64,000 nucleotides of DNA, taken from contig NZ_BLAF01000048.1 of the NCBI RefSeq assembly GCF_009687885.1, forward strand, positions 62,001-126,000, given 5' to 3'. A model generated the notes under the pieces. That model did not search any database and was not told the DNA's origin. It saw only the letters and a program-made list of their open reading frames with translations. Of the stretch, positions 24,755 to 33,042 are shown piece after piece; position 1 is the first letter of the stretch; each line of letters starts with the position of its first letter. This stretch comes from Acrocarpospora pleiomorpha (GTDB lineage Bacteria > Actinomycetota > Actinomycetes > Streptosporangiales > Streptosporangiaceae). The translations under genes and the position numbers were made by a program.

Positions 24755-25420
24755 TCAGGCGGTGACCAGGCGTTCGGGGCGGTCGCGGCGGGTGTAGAGG
24801 TCCCAGTAGTGCTGGGCGATGTCGTCCGGGGCGGCGTGCGGGACGCCTTCGGGGGCGGTCGCGCCGATGAAGAGGTTGATGGCCACGGTCGCGGCGTGGA
24901 CGCCCTTGTCGGCGAGGGTGTTGTGGAGGTTGTGGACCCAGTTGCGCAGGGCCGCTTGCGCCATGTTCGTGGTGGCGAGCATCGGATAGGGGTTGATGGC
25001 GCCGCCGCCGGTGGTGAACAGCAGGGTTCCGGATCCGGCCTCCAGCATGGCGGGCAGCACTGTCTGGGTGGCGGTGACGGCGCCGTAGAGAAGGTGCTCG
25101 ATCTCGGGCTGGAGGTTGTCCACCGTCACTTCCTGGGGACTGACCATCTCCAGGCCGCTGTAGGGGGAGTACTCCAGGACGTCGATGGCGCCGAGGCGCG
25201 CCGCGGCTTGTTCCAGTGCCGCGGTCAGCGCCGGGCGGTCGGAGACGTCGGCGGGGAAGGCCGCGGCGGTGATGCCGGCCTCAGCCAGTTGTGCCACGAG
25301 CGTGTCGAGCTTGTCCTTGTTCCGGGAGATCAGGGCGACCTCGAAGCCGTGGGCGCCGAAGAGCTTGGCGATCGAGAGGCCCAGGGCTGGGCCGGCTCCG
25401 ACGATGGCGATGGTGGGCAT
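24755..25420 (-). CDS. short-chain dehydrogenase/reductase-like protein, atypical active site
   Basis: A 221-residue Rossmann protein with an N-terminal nucleotide motif (IVGAGPALGLSIAKLFG) and ISRNKDKLD for NADP preference. The usual catalytic Ser-Tyr-x-x-x-Lys is not evident: the Ser region reads LLFTTGGGAINPYPMLATTNMAQAAL, with no YxxxK. It may be a non-catalytic or divergent SDR. It lies 64 bp after a MarR gene on the same strand and is probably cotranscribed and controlled by it. Confidence 0.82.
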   Translation of the reverse strand: MPTIAIVGAGPALGLSIAKLFGAHGFEVALISRNKDKLDTLVAQLAEAGITAAAFPADVSDRPALTAALEQAAARLGAIDVLEYSPYSGLEMVSPQEVTVDNLQPEIEHLLYGAVTATQTVLPAMLEAGSGTLLFTTGGGAINPYPMLATTNMAQAALRNWVHNLHNTLADKGVHAATVAINLFIGATAPEGVPHAAPDDIAQHYWDLYTRRDRPERLVTA

Positions 25421-25484
25421 GCGTCAACTCCTTCTGTGCTGGGGGAACGTGCCTGAGGGCGGATGGTGTGCGCCGCAGGGGTGT

Positions 25485-26012
25485 CTACTCGCCGTTGAGC
25501 GGGGGAGCGGCCTGCGGGAAGCAGTCCTCGATGCGGGGCGTGTCCGGGTCGATGGCTTTCAGGATGCGCTGGGCGATGCGGCCCAGCTGTTGTTGCTGGG
25601 CTTTGGTCAGAGGGTCGAACACAAGGCGGCGGATCTCGTTGACGTGTGCGGGTGCGTTGGCGGCGACCGTGGCCCAGCCGTCCTCGGTGAGGGTGGCGAG
25701 GGTGTAGCGGCCGTCGGTCGGATCCGCTGTACGGCGCACCCAGCCGCGTTTCTCCAGCCTGCTGACGACGTTGGACAGCCGGGACAGCGTGCTGGCGGTG
25801 TAGGTGGCCAGGTCGCTCATCCGCTGAGTGCGGTCGGGCATCATGGACAGCCCGGACATCACCAGGTACTCGAAGTGGCTCATGCCCGCGTCACGCTGCA
25901 TTCGCGCGTCCAGCGCGGCCGGTAGGCGGATCAGCGCGTAGGCGAACGCATACCAGTTCTGCTGCTCCTCAGTATCGAGCCAGCGCGGCTCCGTCCGGTC
26001 CTCCATGACCAT
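25485..26012 (-). CDS. MarR family transcriptional regulator
   Basis: A 175-residue winged-helix regulator with MSDLATYTASTLSRLSNVVSRLEKRGWVRRTADPTDGRYTLATLTEDG, the MarR wing and recognition helix. Start is at the ATG at 26012 (or 26006); upstream sequence contains the palindrome that is probably its operator, so an earlier start is unlikely. It is the first gene before the SDR-like gene. MarR proteins usually respond to phenolic or lipophilic compounds. Confidence 0.9.
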   Translation of the reverse strand: MVMEDRTEPRWLDTEEQQNWYAFAYALIRLPAALDARMQRDAGMSHFEYLVMSGLSMMPDRTQRMSDLATYTASTLSRLSNVVSRLEKRGWVRRTADPTDGRYTLATLTEDGWATVAANAPAHVNEIRRLVFDPLTKAQQQQLGRIAQRILKAIDPDTPRIEDCFPQAAPPLNGE

Positions 26013-26019
26013 CAACTTA

Positions 26020-26033
26020 CTACAAGCTTGTAG
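26020..26033. promoter_or_regulatory. perfect palindrome, probable MarR operator
   Basis: CTACAAGCTTGTAG lies 8 bp before the MarR start. Related elements follow: CACTTTTAGCGTGAAGTC (26051-26068) and CACTACAAGCGTGAAGTG (26093-26110). These share TAGCGTGAAGT or ACAAGCGTGAAGT and may be additional half-sites. Confidence 0.65.
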
Positions 26034-26129
26034 CGATCCGTGCATTGGATCACTTTTAGCGTGAAGTCATTCCGTGCTTGTTCACTACAAGCGTGAAGTG
26101 AGGCGGCACTAGTTCGAAAGGTAGGTCGA

Positions 26130-26178
26130 TTGACGGTCTTTGCTGGGTGTCGTAGTTTCTATTAAGAAACTTTCTTAA
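26130..26178 (+). promoter_or_regulatory. promoter with overlapping inverted repeat for the small secreted protein
   Basis: TTGACG, 17 bp, TAGTTT at 26130-26158, then TTAAGAAA-C-TTTCTTAA at 26162-26178 over the expected start of transcription. The repeat is well placed to act as an operator. Confidence 0.6.
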
Positions 26179-26260
26179 GGAAAGCCTGCCTGTTCGTTGA
26201 GCTGGCGGGATCTGCCGACGAACTCGCGTGTTGCACCCCCCATCCCTTCAGGAGTGACGC

Positions 26261-26575
26261 ATGGGTACGAGAAGAAAGATCGTCGCCGCCTCTGCCGCCG
26301 CGGTGCTGGCGGCCGCTCTGGTCGTGAGTACTGCGTCGAGTGCGGTCGCCGCGCCGACGGACTGCAGCTACCAGCTCAACACGCAGCAGAGGTGGGCTTC
26401 CAGCTTCTGCGCCACCGGGACCGGCGAGCACAGGATCAGGGTCATGCAGCGGCACTTCCTGCCGGAGGTGGGGCTCATTCCGATCGAGGGTCCCTGGGTG
26501 CCGGCCGGTAGCACATCCTTCGCCAATATCAGCGCTCACACGACCATCAATGTCTGGGTCGAGACGCGGGGCTGA
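26261..26575 (+). CDS. small secreted protein
   Basis: A 104-residue protein. The first ~30 residues (MGTRRKIVAASAAAVLAAALVVSTASSAVAA) form a clear Sec signal peptide with an AxA site. The mature part of about 73 residues has two Cys (CSYQLNTQQRW and SFCATGTGEHRIRV) that could form one disulfide. No family is recognised. A promoter with a palindrome lies 100 bp upstream and a strong hairpin follows. CAGGAG lies just upstream of the ATG. Confidence 0.75.
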   Translation: MGTRRKIVAASAAAVLAAALVVSTASSAVAAPTDCSYQLNTQQRWASSFCATGTGEHRIRVMQRHFLPEVGLIPIEGPWVPAGSTSFANISAHTTINVWVETRG

Positions 26576-26581
26576 TCGAGC

Positions 26582-26612
26582 GTGGGGCAGGCCCCTCCCG
26601 GGCCTGCCCCAC
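26582..26612. terminator. bidirectional terminator hairpin
   Basis: GTGGGGCAGGCCC, loop CTCCC, GGGCCTGCCCCAC: a perfect 13-bp stem between the convergent small secreted gene and the radical SAM gene. Confidence 0.85.
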
Positions 26613-26624
26613 AAGGATCCTGAG

Positions 26625-27791
26625 TCAGCCGGTGAGGTCGGCGAGCATCGCGGCGCGGACATGGCTGATGAGATGGTCCAGTTCGTGGCAGTAGACCGAC
26701 GGGCGGTCGAAGCCCTGGCCGGTGAGATAGCGGTGCGGGTAGAGGCCGCCTCCGCAGACCAGGCTCCAGCGGCAGGGGCGGCAGGGGGTGGGCACGCCGT
26801 CCTCGCGCAGCTGGCGGACGACCGTGCCGGGATGGCGGATGGCGTCGTCGAAGGTGTCGGTCGCCACGTTGAGGCCGAGGTCGGCCGCGCCCGGATAGGT
26901 GGAGGAGAGGATATCGGACTGCTCTATTCCGCCGTCGGTCTCCACCACGATCATTCCCGCGGGGCTGGTGCCGACCCCCTCGATTCGCGAACCGCCGCCC
27001 AGCAGGACGTTCATCAGTTCCTCGAAGAATCGAATGGTTGTTTCCATCCGGGCGGCCCGGTACCACCGGTCGAATATCGCGATCAGCCATTCCGCGTACG
27101 GGGTCTCGCGGCGCCGGGGATCGAGGCCGGGCGGCGGTGTCGACCAGTTTCCGTGCGGCAGCAGGAAGTCAACGCTGGGCGGCCGGAACGCCAGCAGCGT
27201 CTCGTAGGTTTCGATCGGGTCGTTGCGGAGGTCGATCGTGCACAGCAGGCCGCCGAACTGGCGGCGGAATTCCGGTCCTGACAATTTCCGCAGGGCCGCG
27301 ACGACGGTGGAATGGCTGCCGCCCCTGGGGCCGCGCCGGGAGCGGTCGTGCGCGCTCGCATTCCCATCCAGGCTGACGCCCACCCGCACATTCAGCCGGG
27401 CGAACAGGCGGAGCATCTCGTCGTCGATTAGAACGCCATTCGTTTGGATGGAGAACGAGGTTTGCGTTCCGGCGGCTTTCTGGATGGTCCTGATCGTGCG
27501 TTCCAGCCGCTGCGGGCCCGCGAGCAGCGGTTCTCCGCCGTGCAGGACGATGTGCACGTCGGGCAGGTTGTGGGCGCGGGCGTGCTCGGCTATTCGCGCG
27601 GCGGTGTATTCGAGTGTTTGTTCGGCCATTGTTTGCGGGCGGGTGCGCCAGCGCTGATCGGCCATCGTGTAGAGGTAGCAATAGTCGCAGCGGAGGTTGC
27701 AGCGGCTGTGCGTTTTGATGATGAACTGCCGGAACGGATGTGGTCGCCACCTCGGGGTTCGATGATCGGCGATATCCGGCAAGTCCGACAT
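26625..27791 (-). CDS. fxsB: FxsB-like radical SAM/SPASM peptide maturase
   Basis: A 388-residue radical SAM enzyme. The [4Fe-4S] motif CNLRCDYCYL (Cys31, Cys35, Cys38) binds the SAM cluster. LHGGEPLLAG, SIQTNGVLID and VGVSLDG are core radical SAM segments. A C-terminal Cys group (CRPCRWSLVCGGG and a later YCHELDH) marks a SPASM domain for auxiliary clusters. The pattern HPFRQFIIKTHSRCNLRCDYCY is that of the FxsB/cyclophane-forming family, which links an aromatic side chain to a residue two positions later in a small precursor. It is divergent from the precursor-like gene at 27935, about 140 bp away. Enzyme class is certain; the FxsB assignment is likely. Confidence 0.88.
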   Translation of the reverse strand: MSDLPDIADHRTPRWRPHPFRQFIIKTHSRCNLRCDYCYLYTMADQRWRTRPQTMAEQTLEYTAARIAEHARAHNLPDVHIVLHGGEPLLAGPQRLERTIRTIQKAAGTQTSFSIQTNGVLIDDEMLRLFARLNVRVGVSLDGNASAHDRSRRGPRGGSHSTVVAALRKLSGPEFRRQFGGLLCTIDLRNDPIETYETLLAFRPPSVDFLLPHGNWSTPPPGLDPRRRETPYAEWLIAIFDRWYRAARMETTIRFFEELMNVLLGGGSRIEGVGTSPAGMIVVETDGGIEQSDILSSTYPGAADLGLNVATDTFDDAIRHPGTVVRQLREDGVPTPCRPCRWSLVCGGGLYPHRYLTGQGFDRPSVYCHELDHLISHVRAAMLADLTG

Positions 27792-27934
27792 GGGCGCACC
27801 CTAACAACAGCCGAGAGCCAAAAAGTATCGGATGGCGCTAATTAGCCTACTTTGTGAAGGTCTTCGATTGTTATCCCCGAAAGCTAGGGTTGAGTCTACT
27901 ATGTAGGTTAAGTCGTGACCAGGGGTGGATGCGC

Positions 27935-28132
27935 ATGACGGATGTCAGCGTTGACGCGACAACGGGGCTAATCGATCTTTCCCGTATTCGCGAGGATGGG
28001 GCAAGGAACGGGACTGTTCTCGCCTTCGTACTACGGCGGGCGCAACGCGAAATTCTGACCAACGACGAGTGCTATGCCCGTTTCCTGAATGAATGTACTG
28101 ACCGCCCGCCGGGAGTGAAGGAGCCACGGTGA
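27935..28132 (+). CDS. FxsA-like precursor peptide candidate with non-canonical C-terminus
   Basis: A 65-residue protein (start at 27935 after AGGGGTGG; 27929 also possible). GLIDLSRIREDGARNGTVLAFVLRRAQREIL resembles the helical recognition part of FxSxx-COOH proteins (LxDLSxL...VLAxALRRVLxE). Those proteins end in ARFxSxx at the carboxyl terminus. Here the equivalent is ARF-L-N-E-C (Phe50, Asn52) followed by an 11-residue tail. F-L-N still fits an aromatic-x-x three-residue cyclophane site. Its stop overlaps the GTG of the next gene, and the tail codons contain that gene's GAAGGAG ribosome site, which may explain the extension. Confidence 0.65.
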   Translation: MTDVSVDATTGLIDLSRIREDGARNGTVLAFVLRRAQREILTNDECYARFLNECTDRPPGVKEPR

Positions 28133-31100
28133 CCTCGCCAGGGCTGCCCAGAATCATCACCTTTGTTGGCACCACCGCGCAGTTGGGCAAGACGGCCACG
28201 CTGGTGAACTGCGCGATCATTCTCGCCTCACGTCAGGTCCCCGTACTGATCGTCGACCTGGCCTCGGAGGGATCCAGGGTCGCCAACTTCTTGAGATTCC
28301 CCAACAGCCCGGTCGCGGACAGCCGGATCGCGGCCACGCTCAACGACCTGACCGGGAACACGATCTGGCAGGTCCGGAGGTTCCACCCGCCTGAGCAGTT
28401 CGCCCCGGTCGACGTGCTCACCTACGATCGGGCTGGCGTGCCGCTCCCGTGGACGATGAACGCACGCCAGTTCCAGCGGCTCAGCGAAGCCACCAGGACC
28501 GATGGGTACGGCCAGGTGTTCGTGGACGCGCCCACCCGCCCTGAAGGAGTCGTGGCCCAGGCGATCGCCAGGATGTCCGACACCGTCGTGCTGGCCTACC
28601 GGCCCGGTGGCCTCAACCCGGAAGACGCGTACGCGCTCGGCCTGGACCTCAAGGAGAAGGCGGCCCTGGACCTTCCGATCGTTCCCCTGCTGGCGCGCAC
28701 CCGAGGGGAGGGCGGCCAGGGCGGAAGCGTGGGCATGCGGCTGGGCGAGAGCTCCGCCGACGACTGCGAGATCGTGTTCCGGCCGATGCTCGGCAGCGGA
28801 ACCCTGATCACCCTCGTCGAGGATCCGATCCAGGGCTCCGAACTGATCAGCAGCTACGAAACCCTCACTGAGCGGATCACGGCCGGCACCGTCACGAACC
28901 TGAAACCCCTCTCGCCGGCGGTACGGCACAGCTATCGCGTCGCCTGCGGGCTCGACAGCGACGCCGACCCGCGCACGATCTCCATCGCCTACCTGTCGGA
29001 GGACCGGCCCTGGGCCGACTGGGTGCGCGGGCAGTCCGAAGCCCCTGGAATCCGGTGCGACCTGGTGAAATCCGGCCCGCCGTCCCGCGAGGCCGTCGTG
29101 ATCGTGTCGGACCGCTCCTTTCCCGTTTTCGCGTCGTGGCTCGACCAGGGCGCGCTGGCCGTCTGCGTGCCCTCCTTCGACGAGACGAGGTTGCCGGACA
29201 CGGTCCAGCGCATCGTGTTAGGCGAGAACGCGATCGATCTGGCGTCGATCCGGCTGAAAAGCGCCCTCGGCGTACTGACCGAGGCGAACGCCCCGCTGGT
29301 CCCGCGCGGTCCCAACCGCGTCCGGCCCGACGACGAGCTGATCCGCAACATCGACGAGGGCGAACCCGAGGGGTTCGTGGGCCGAGCCGGGGATCTCGAC
29401 GCGATCCGCGACGCCTTCGCCGCCCGCGCGGACGGGACCGGCCAGTGCGTCATCGCGGCCGACGCCGGCACCGGGAAGACCGAACTCGCCCGCCAGTACA
29501 TCCACCGTTTCGGCTACGACTACGACCTCATCTGGTGGATCCCCGCCCGTAATGCCGGACTGGTGCGCATCAGCCTGGCCGGGCTGGTGGAGAAGATGCC
29601 GAACATCAAGGCGGGGGCCAATCGAGCCGCGGCCGTGGTCCGCCACCTGAGCAACGCGCTCGGCCCCTACTCCCGATGGCTGCTGGTCTACGACGACGTC
29701 ACCGACCTGGCCGAGCTGGCCGACCTGATCCCCTCCCGCGGCCCGGGGCACATCCTGATCACGACGCGCGTCCCGTCGGAAAACGCGGCGGAGTTGCCGC
29801 CGCTGTCCACCGAGGAGAGCGCGGCCTACCTCACTGGCAGGATCCACCGACTCCCGGCCGAGCAGGCGACCGCCATCGCGGAGCGGCTCGGCGGGCTGCC
29901 CCTCTCGCTGCGTCTGGCCGCCGCCTGGCTGGAGCAGCACGTCGCGTCGCTGGAGCGAACCGGCGTGCCCGGCATGAACATCCCCTGGCTGGCCGGCGAG
30001 GAATACTTCAACCTGCTCGCGCAGCACGAGGGAAAGCCGATGGACATGGTCTGCCTCGACCTGAACATCGACAAGATGTGCGAGACGAAACAAGGCTGCC
30101 TGACGGCGGACCTGCTGTACATGTGCGCCTGGCTCGCCCCCGAGGGTGCGCGGCACGATCTCCTCGGCTCGGCGCCGATGCTGGCGCAGCTGCGCATCGC
30201 CGCAGGTGAGAAGAAGGCGGATCTGCTCGCCTCCGACAGCATGCTGCTGGACCGCGTCCTGCGGGTCGCGGCCGGGTACGGCCTGGTCGAGCTGACCTGG
30301 CGGCAGCCCGCCACCATCCGCATGCACAGCAGGATCCAGGACCTGCTCAAGCAGCGGGACCCCGAGCGGGCCGAGGTGAGCCGCACCTACACGCTGTCCG
30401 GACTGGCCGGGAACGTGCCACCGGAAGTCGTCGGCTCGCTCAACCCCGACAACCGGATCTTCGCGGAACTCCAGCGCCATCTGCGCCCCAGCAGGGCCGT
30501 GAACAGCACCGATCCCGCCGTACGCCGCTGGCTGGTCAACCAGCTTCGGTACATGTACGTGATGGGTAGCCAAGGGAGCTGGCGGCCCGCGTTGAAGTTC
30601 GCCAATGGGCTGATATGGAGCTGGGAGGCCGCCGGCTACGGGCAGGATCTGCTCACCGGACGGCTGCTCGGCCAGATGGCCAACATCGAGTTCGAGACGG
30701 GGGACTGGACCGCCGCGCTCAACCGGTTCGACCAGGCGCTGGCGATTCTCGGGGCGCATGGGCCCGCTGGTCAGCACTGGGCATTGAACGCCCGGCGCGG
30801 GCGGGCCGGATGCCTGCGCAGTCTCGGGCGGTTCGAGGAGTCCCTGGCGGACGATCTGCAGGTCTATCGCGGGTTCCTGGACATGCTTGGTGCCGATCAT
30901 GGGGAGACGCTGCTGGCTGAGATCAATCTCGCCATGTCGTACTTTCTGGCGGGCAAGCAGTTCCAGGCGTTGACGACCGCGCGGAAGGCGTACGAGCGGC
31001 AGTTGGACGTGCAGAGCGCGCACGTGCGGGTGACGGTCTTCATGGCGAGGCGGCTCGCCGACTTCCATACCGCGTGGGGGGATCTGGTCGAGGCGGACGA

Positions 31101-31974
31101 CTACCTGCGGGATGCCCTGGAACGCTGGCCTGGGCGGCGGGAGCCGAACGAGCTGATCGAGATCCAGATCCACCGGGCCCGCGCCACCATCGACCGGCTC
31201 ACGGGGCGGTCGGGGCAGGAGCACATCACGCTGGCTCAGCAGGGCTTCCGGCGGCTGCTCGGGGCCGACGACCTGGACACCATCGGCACCGAGCTGGCGC
31301 TGGCGGTCGAGGTGGCGGTGAACACCGGGAACTACCGGGCGACCGCCGACCGGGCGCGCAGCTGCCTGGTCCGGCTCGCAGGCTCGCTGGGGGAGGCGCA
31401 TCCGTACGCGCGGTTGTGCCAGGTGAATCTCAGCGCGCTGCTGGCGGGCGCGGGGGTGTGGGCGGAGGCGTTGGAGCTGGCGCGGGAGGCGTACGACGCG
31501 CTTTCCGATGCGCTGCCCAACCATCCGTGGACGCTCGCGGCCGCGCTGAACCTTTCGCGGTGCATGGTCGAGGACGGAGCTCTGAAGAGGGCCGCGGCCT
31601 TGACGGAAGCGGCGGCCTTGAGAGAAGCGGGGGCTTTCGAGGAAGCTGCGGCCTTGGAGGAAGCGGCGGCTCTGGCGGAGTCCGCGGTCTTCGAGGAAGC
31701 CTCGGCTCTGGAGGAAGAGACCGCGGAGATCGCCTACGAGCTGCTCAGGCGGCAACAGCCCACCGACGACGCCGTCCCCATTGCCGTGGACGGTGGACCC
31801 GCCCCGATCATTCAGGGCATCGACTACCTGCTCGCACTTGAGGGGCTCGACGAGGAGCACCCCGTGACCGCCGCGGCGGTGAGATCGCTGCGGGACACGC
31901 GTGCGCGGCTGGCCGGAGGAGACAACCTGCCCGGCCGGCCCGTGCTCTACCTGGACCTTCCGAGTTCCCGATAG
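28129..31974 (+). CDS. FxsT-like ParA-type/NB-ARC/TPR protein
   Basis: A 1,281-residue multidomain protein. Residues ~8-240 form a ParA/MinD-like P-loop domain (FVGTTAQLGKTATLVN, then VPVLIVDLASEG). Residues ~420-700 form an NB-ARC/STAND NTPase (FVGRAGDLDAIRDAF, AADAGTGKTELARQY, RWLLVYDDVTDL, HILITTRV, GGLPLSLRLAAAWL). Residues ~820-1150 are TPR repeats. An Ala/Glu hexapeptide repeat and a short tail follow. This order fits FxSxx-COOH system TPR proteins, which are linked genetically to FxsA/FxsB. STAND proteins usually act as signal-triggered switches. It is coupled (GTGA) to the precursor gene. There is one TTA codon at 29218-29220. No TIR or other effector domain is evident. Confidence 0.85.
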   Translation: MTSPGLPRIITFVGTTAQLGKTATLVNCAIILASRQVPVLIVDLASEGSRVANFLRFPNSPVADSRIAATLNDLTGNTIWQVRRFHPPEQFAPVDVLTYDRAGVPLPWTMNARQFQRLSEATRTDGYGQVFVDAPTRPEGVVAQAIARMSDTVVLAYRPGGLNPEDAYALGLDLKEKAALDLPIVPLLARTRGEGGQGGSVGMRLGESSADDCEIVFRPMLGSGTLITLVEDPIQGSELISSYETLTERITAGTVTNLKPLSPAVRHSYRVACGLDSDADPRTISIAYLSEDRPWADWVRGQSEAPGIRCDLVKSGPPSREAVVIVSDRSFPVFASWLDQGALAVCVPSFDETRLPDTVQRIVLGENAIDLASIRLKSALGVLTEANAPLVPRGPNRVRPDDELIRNIDEGEPEGFVGRAGDLDAIRDAFAARADGTGQCVIAADAGTGKTELARQYIHRFGYDYDLIWWIPARNAGLVRISLAGLVEKMPNIKAGANRAAAVVRHLSNALGPYSRWLLVYDDVTDLAELADLIPSRGPGHILITTRVPSENAAELPPLSTEESAAYLTGRIHRLPAEQATAIAERLGGLPLSLRLAAAWLEQHVASLERTGVPGMNIPWLAGEEYFNLLAQHEGKPMDMVCLDLNIDKMCETKQGCLTADLLYMCAWLAPEGARHDLLGSAPMLAQLRIAAGEKKADLLASDSMLLDRVLRVAAGYGLVELTWRQPATIRMHSRIQDLLKQRDPERAEVSRTYTLSGLAGNVPPEVVGSLNPDNRIFAELQRHLRPSRAVNSTDPAVRRWLVNQLRYMYVMGSQGSWRPALKFANGLIWSWEAAGYGQDLLTGRLLGQMANIEFETGDWTAALNRFDQALAILGAHGPAGQHWALNARRGRAGCLRSLGRFEESLADDLQVYRGFLDMLGADHGETLLAEINLAMSYFLAGKQFQALTTARKAYERQLDVQSAHVRVTVFMARRLADFHTAWGDLVEADDYLRDALERWPGRREPNELIEIQIHRARATIDRLTGRSGQEHITLAQQGFRRLLGADDLDTIGTELALAVEVAVNTGNYRATADRARSCLVRLAGSLGEAHPYARLCQVNLSALLAGAGVWAEALELAREAYDALSDALPNHPWTLAAALNLSRCMVEDGALKRAAALTEAAALREAGAFEEAAALEEAAALAESAVFEEASALEEETAEIAYELLRRQQPTDDAVPIAVDGGPAPIIQGIDYLLALEGLDEEHPVTAAAVRSLRDTRARLAGGDNLPGRPVLYLDLPSSR
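31591..31716 (+). repeat. 18-bp tandem repeat coding Ala/Glu hexapeptides
   Basis: The protein reads AAALTE-AAALRE-AGAFEE-AAALEE-AAALAE-SAVFEE-ASALEE, seven degenerate six-residue units near the C-terminus of the FxsT-like protein. It probably forms a helical spacer. Confidence 0.75.
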
Positions 31975-31988
31975 GAGAGACGATTCCC

Positions 31989-32975
31989 ATGAACGATCGA
32001 AAAATCACTATGACTCTGGGCGATCCGTTCCGGGGATTGACCGACAAGGATCCCTATTCGGCGCGCTTCTTCTTACCGGCGCTGCGGAAGCAGAACTCTC
32101 CCGACTACCTGGCGCATCACGACCACGGCTGGTACGAGTTCGCGATGGACAACCTCGACGATCCCGGAGCCGGGACGGGCGGGGCGGCCAATCGGCGTAG
32201 CCAGTATGCGGCGGCGTGCAAACAGCTGGTCTTCCAGACCGAGGCGCTGAACGGATATCTGGCCGAGGCCGACACCGGGCGGCTGATCCGGGTGGTGCTC
32301 CACGCGGAGTTCGGGGCGCTCTACTGCGCGTTCGTGGTGGAGAAGCGTTATGTCCTGGGGATCGTTTTCGGGCAGCTTCGCGAGCAGCCGTTGCCGAGGC
32401 AGCCACGGGTGCGGGGAGCCGATACGGAGATCTCGCGGCTGGCCACCGAGCTGCGGGATGACCTGGGGACGGAGTCCCTCAATCCGGGCGGGTGGCGTAG
32501 CGAGCTGATGACGGTGCCGAAACTCGATCCCGAGTGGCAGGCCGCGGTCGAGACCCGGACCAGGGAGCGGGGAGTGGCCGAGGTGTCCGGGCGGCTGGCG
32601 GCGGTGCTGGAGCCGTATGGGCTGTGTTACCTGGCTCGATATCGGGAAGGGGAGATCGTCGCATGCGCGGATCTGCTCGATCATCCCGTTCCGAAGAAGA
32701 TCTGGGGAGCGCACAACGATTCGGCGGAGCCGCGGGCCCGATATGACCGGATCACTGAGGAGTTCGGTGCGCACTGCGCGGTGCTGAGCCAGCTGGCGCG
32801 GCCTGCGGTTCGGGGGCGGTTGCTGCGCATCGTGCTCGACGTCGAGCGGGGGGCGATCTACTACTACCGGCTGGGGGCCCGGGATTACCTCGTCGGCGTC
32901 ACCGTCAACCAGGAGCAGGTAGCGATCTGCGACGACAAAATGGGGGACCTGGCGAGTTCGCTGCTGGCCCAATAG
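31989..32975 (+). CDS. uncharacterised protein with internal duplication, fourth gene of the Fxs-like cluster
   Basis: A 328-residue soluble protein with AGGAGAG upstream, 14 bp after the FxsT-like gene, so probably cotranscribed. Two segments resemble one another: residues 98-130 (GRLIRVVLHAEFGALYCAF...) and 276-308 (GRLLRIVLDVERGAIYYYR...), with 13 identities in 33 aligned positions. Each is a beta-strand hairpin followed by a helix, reminiscent of roadblock/LC7 or profilin-like modules; this is fold-level inference only. No catalytic motif, signal peptide or membrane segment is visible. One TTA codon lies at 32073-32075. Function is unknown. Confidence 0.75.
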   Translation: MNDRKITMTLGDPFRGLTDKDPYSARFFLPALRKQNSPDYLAHHDHGWYEFAMDNLDDPGAGTGGAANRRSQYAAACKQLVFQTEALNGYLAEADTGRLIRVVLHAEFGALYCAFVVEKRYVLGIVFGQLREQPLPRQPRVRGADTEISRLATELRDDLGTESLNPGGWRSELMTVPKLDPEWQAAVETRTRERGVAEVSGRLAAVLEPYGLCYLARYREGEIVACADLLDHPVPKKIWGAHNDSAEPRARYDRITEEFGAHCAVLSQLARPAVRGRLLRIVLDVERGAIYYYRLGARDYLVGVTVNQEQVAICDDKMGDLASSLLAQ

Positions 32976-33042
32976 CCGTCTCATTCAGCTCGTCTTGTTC
33001 ATAGGTCCTTGGTTCGGGGGGCAGGCTGTCCGGGTGTTCTGT

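Noticed and set aside
29218..31860. 880-codon open frame antisense to the FxsT-like gene
   Set aside because: Low-complexity composition and no family features; the plus strand encodes recognisable P-loop and TPR domains.
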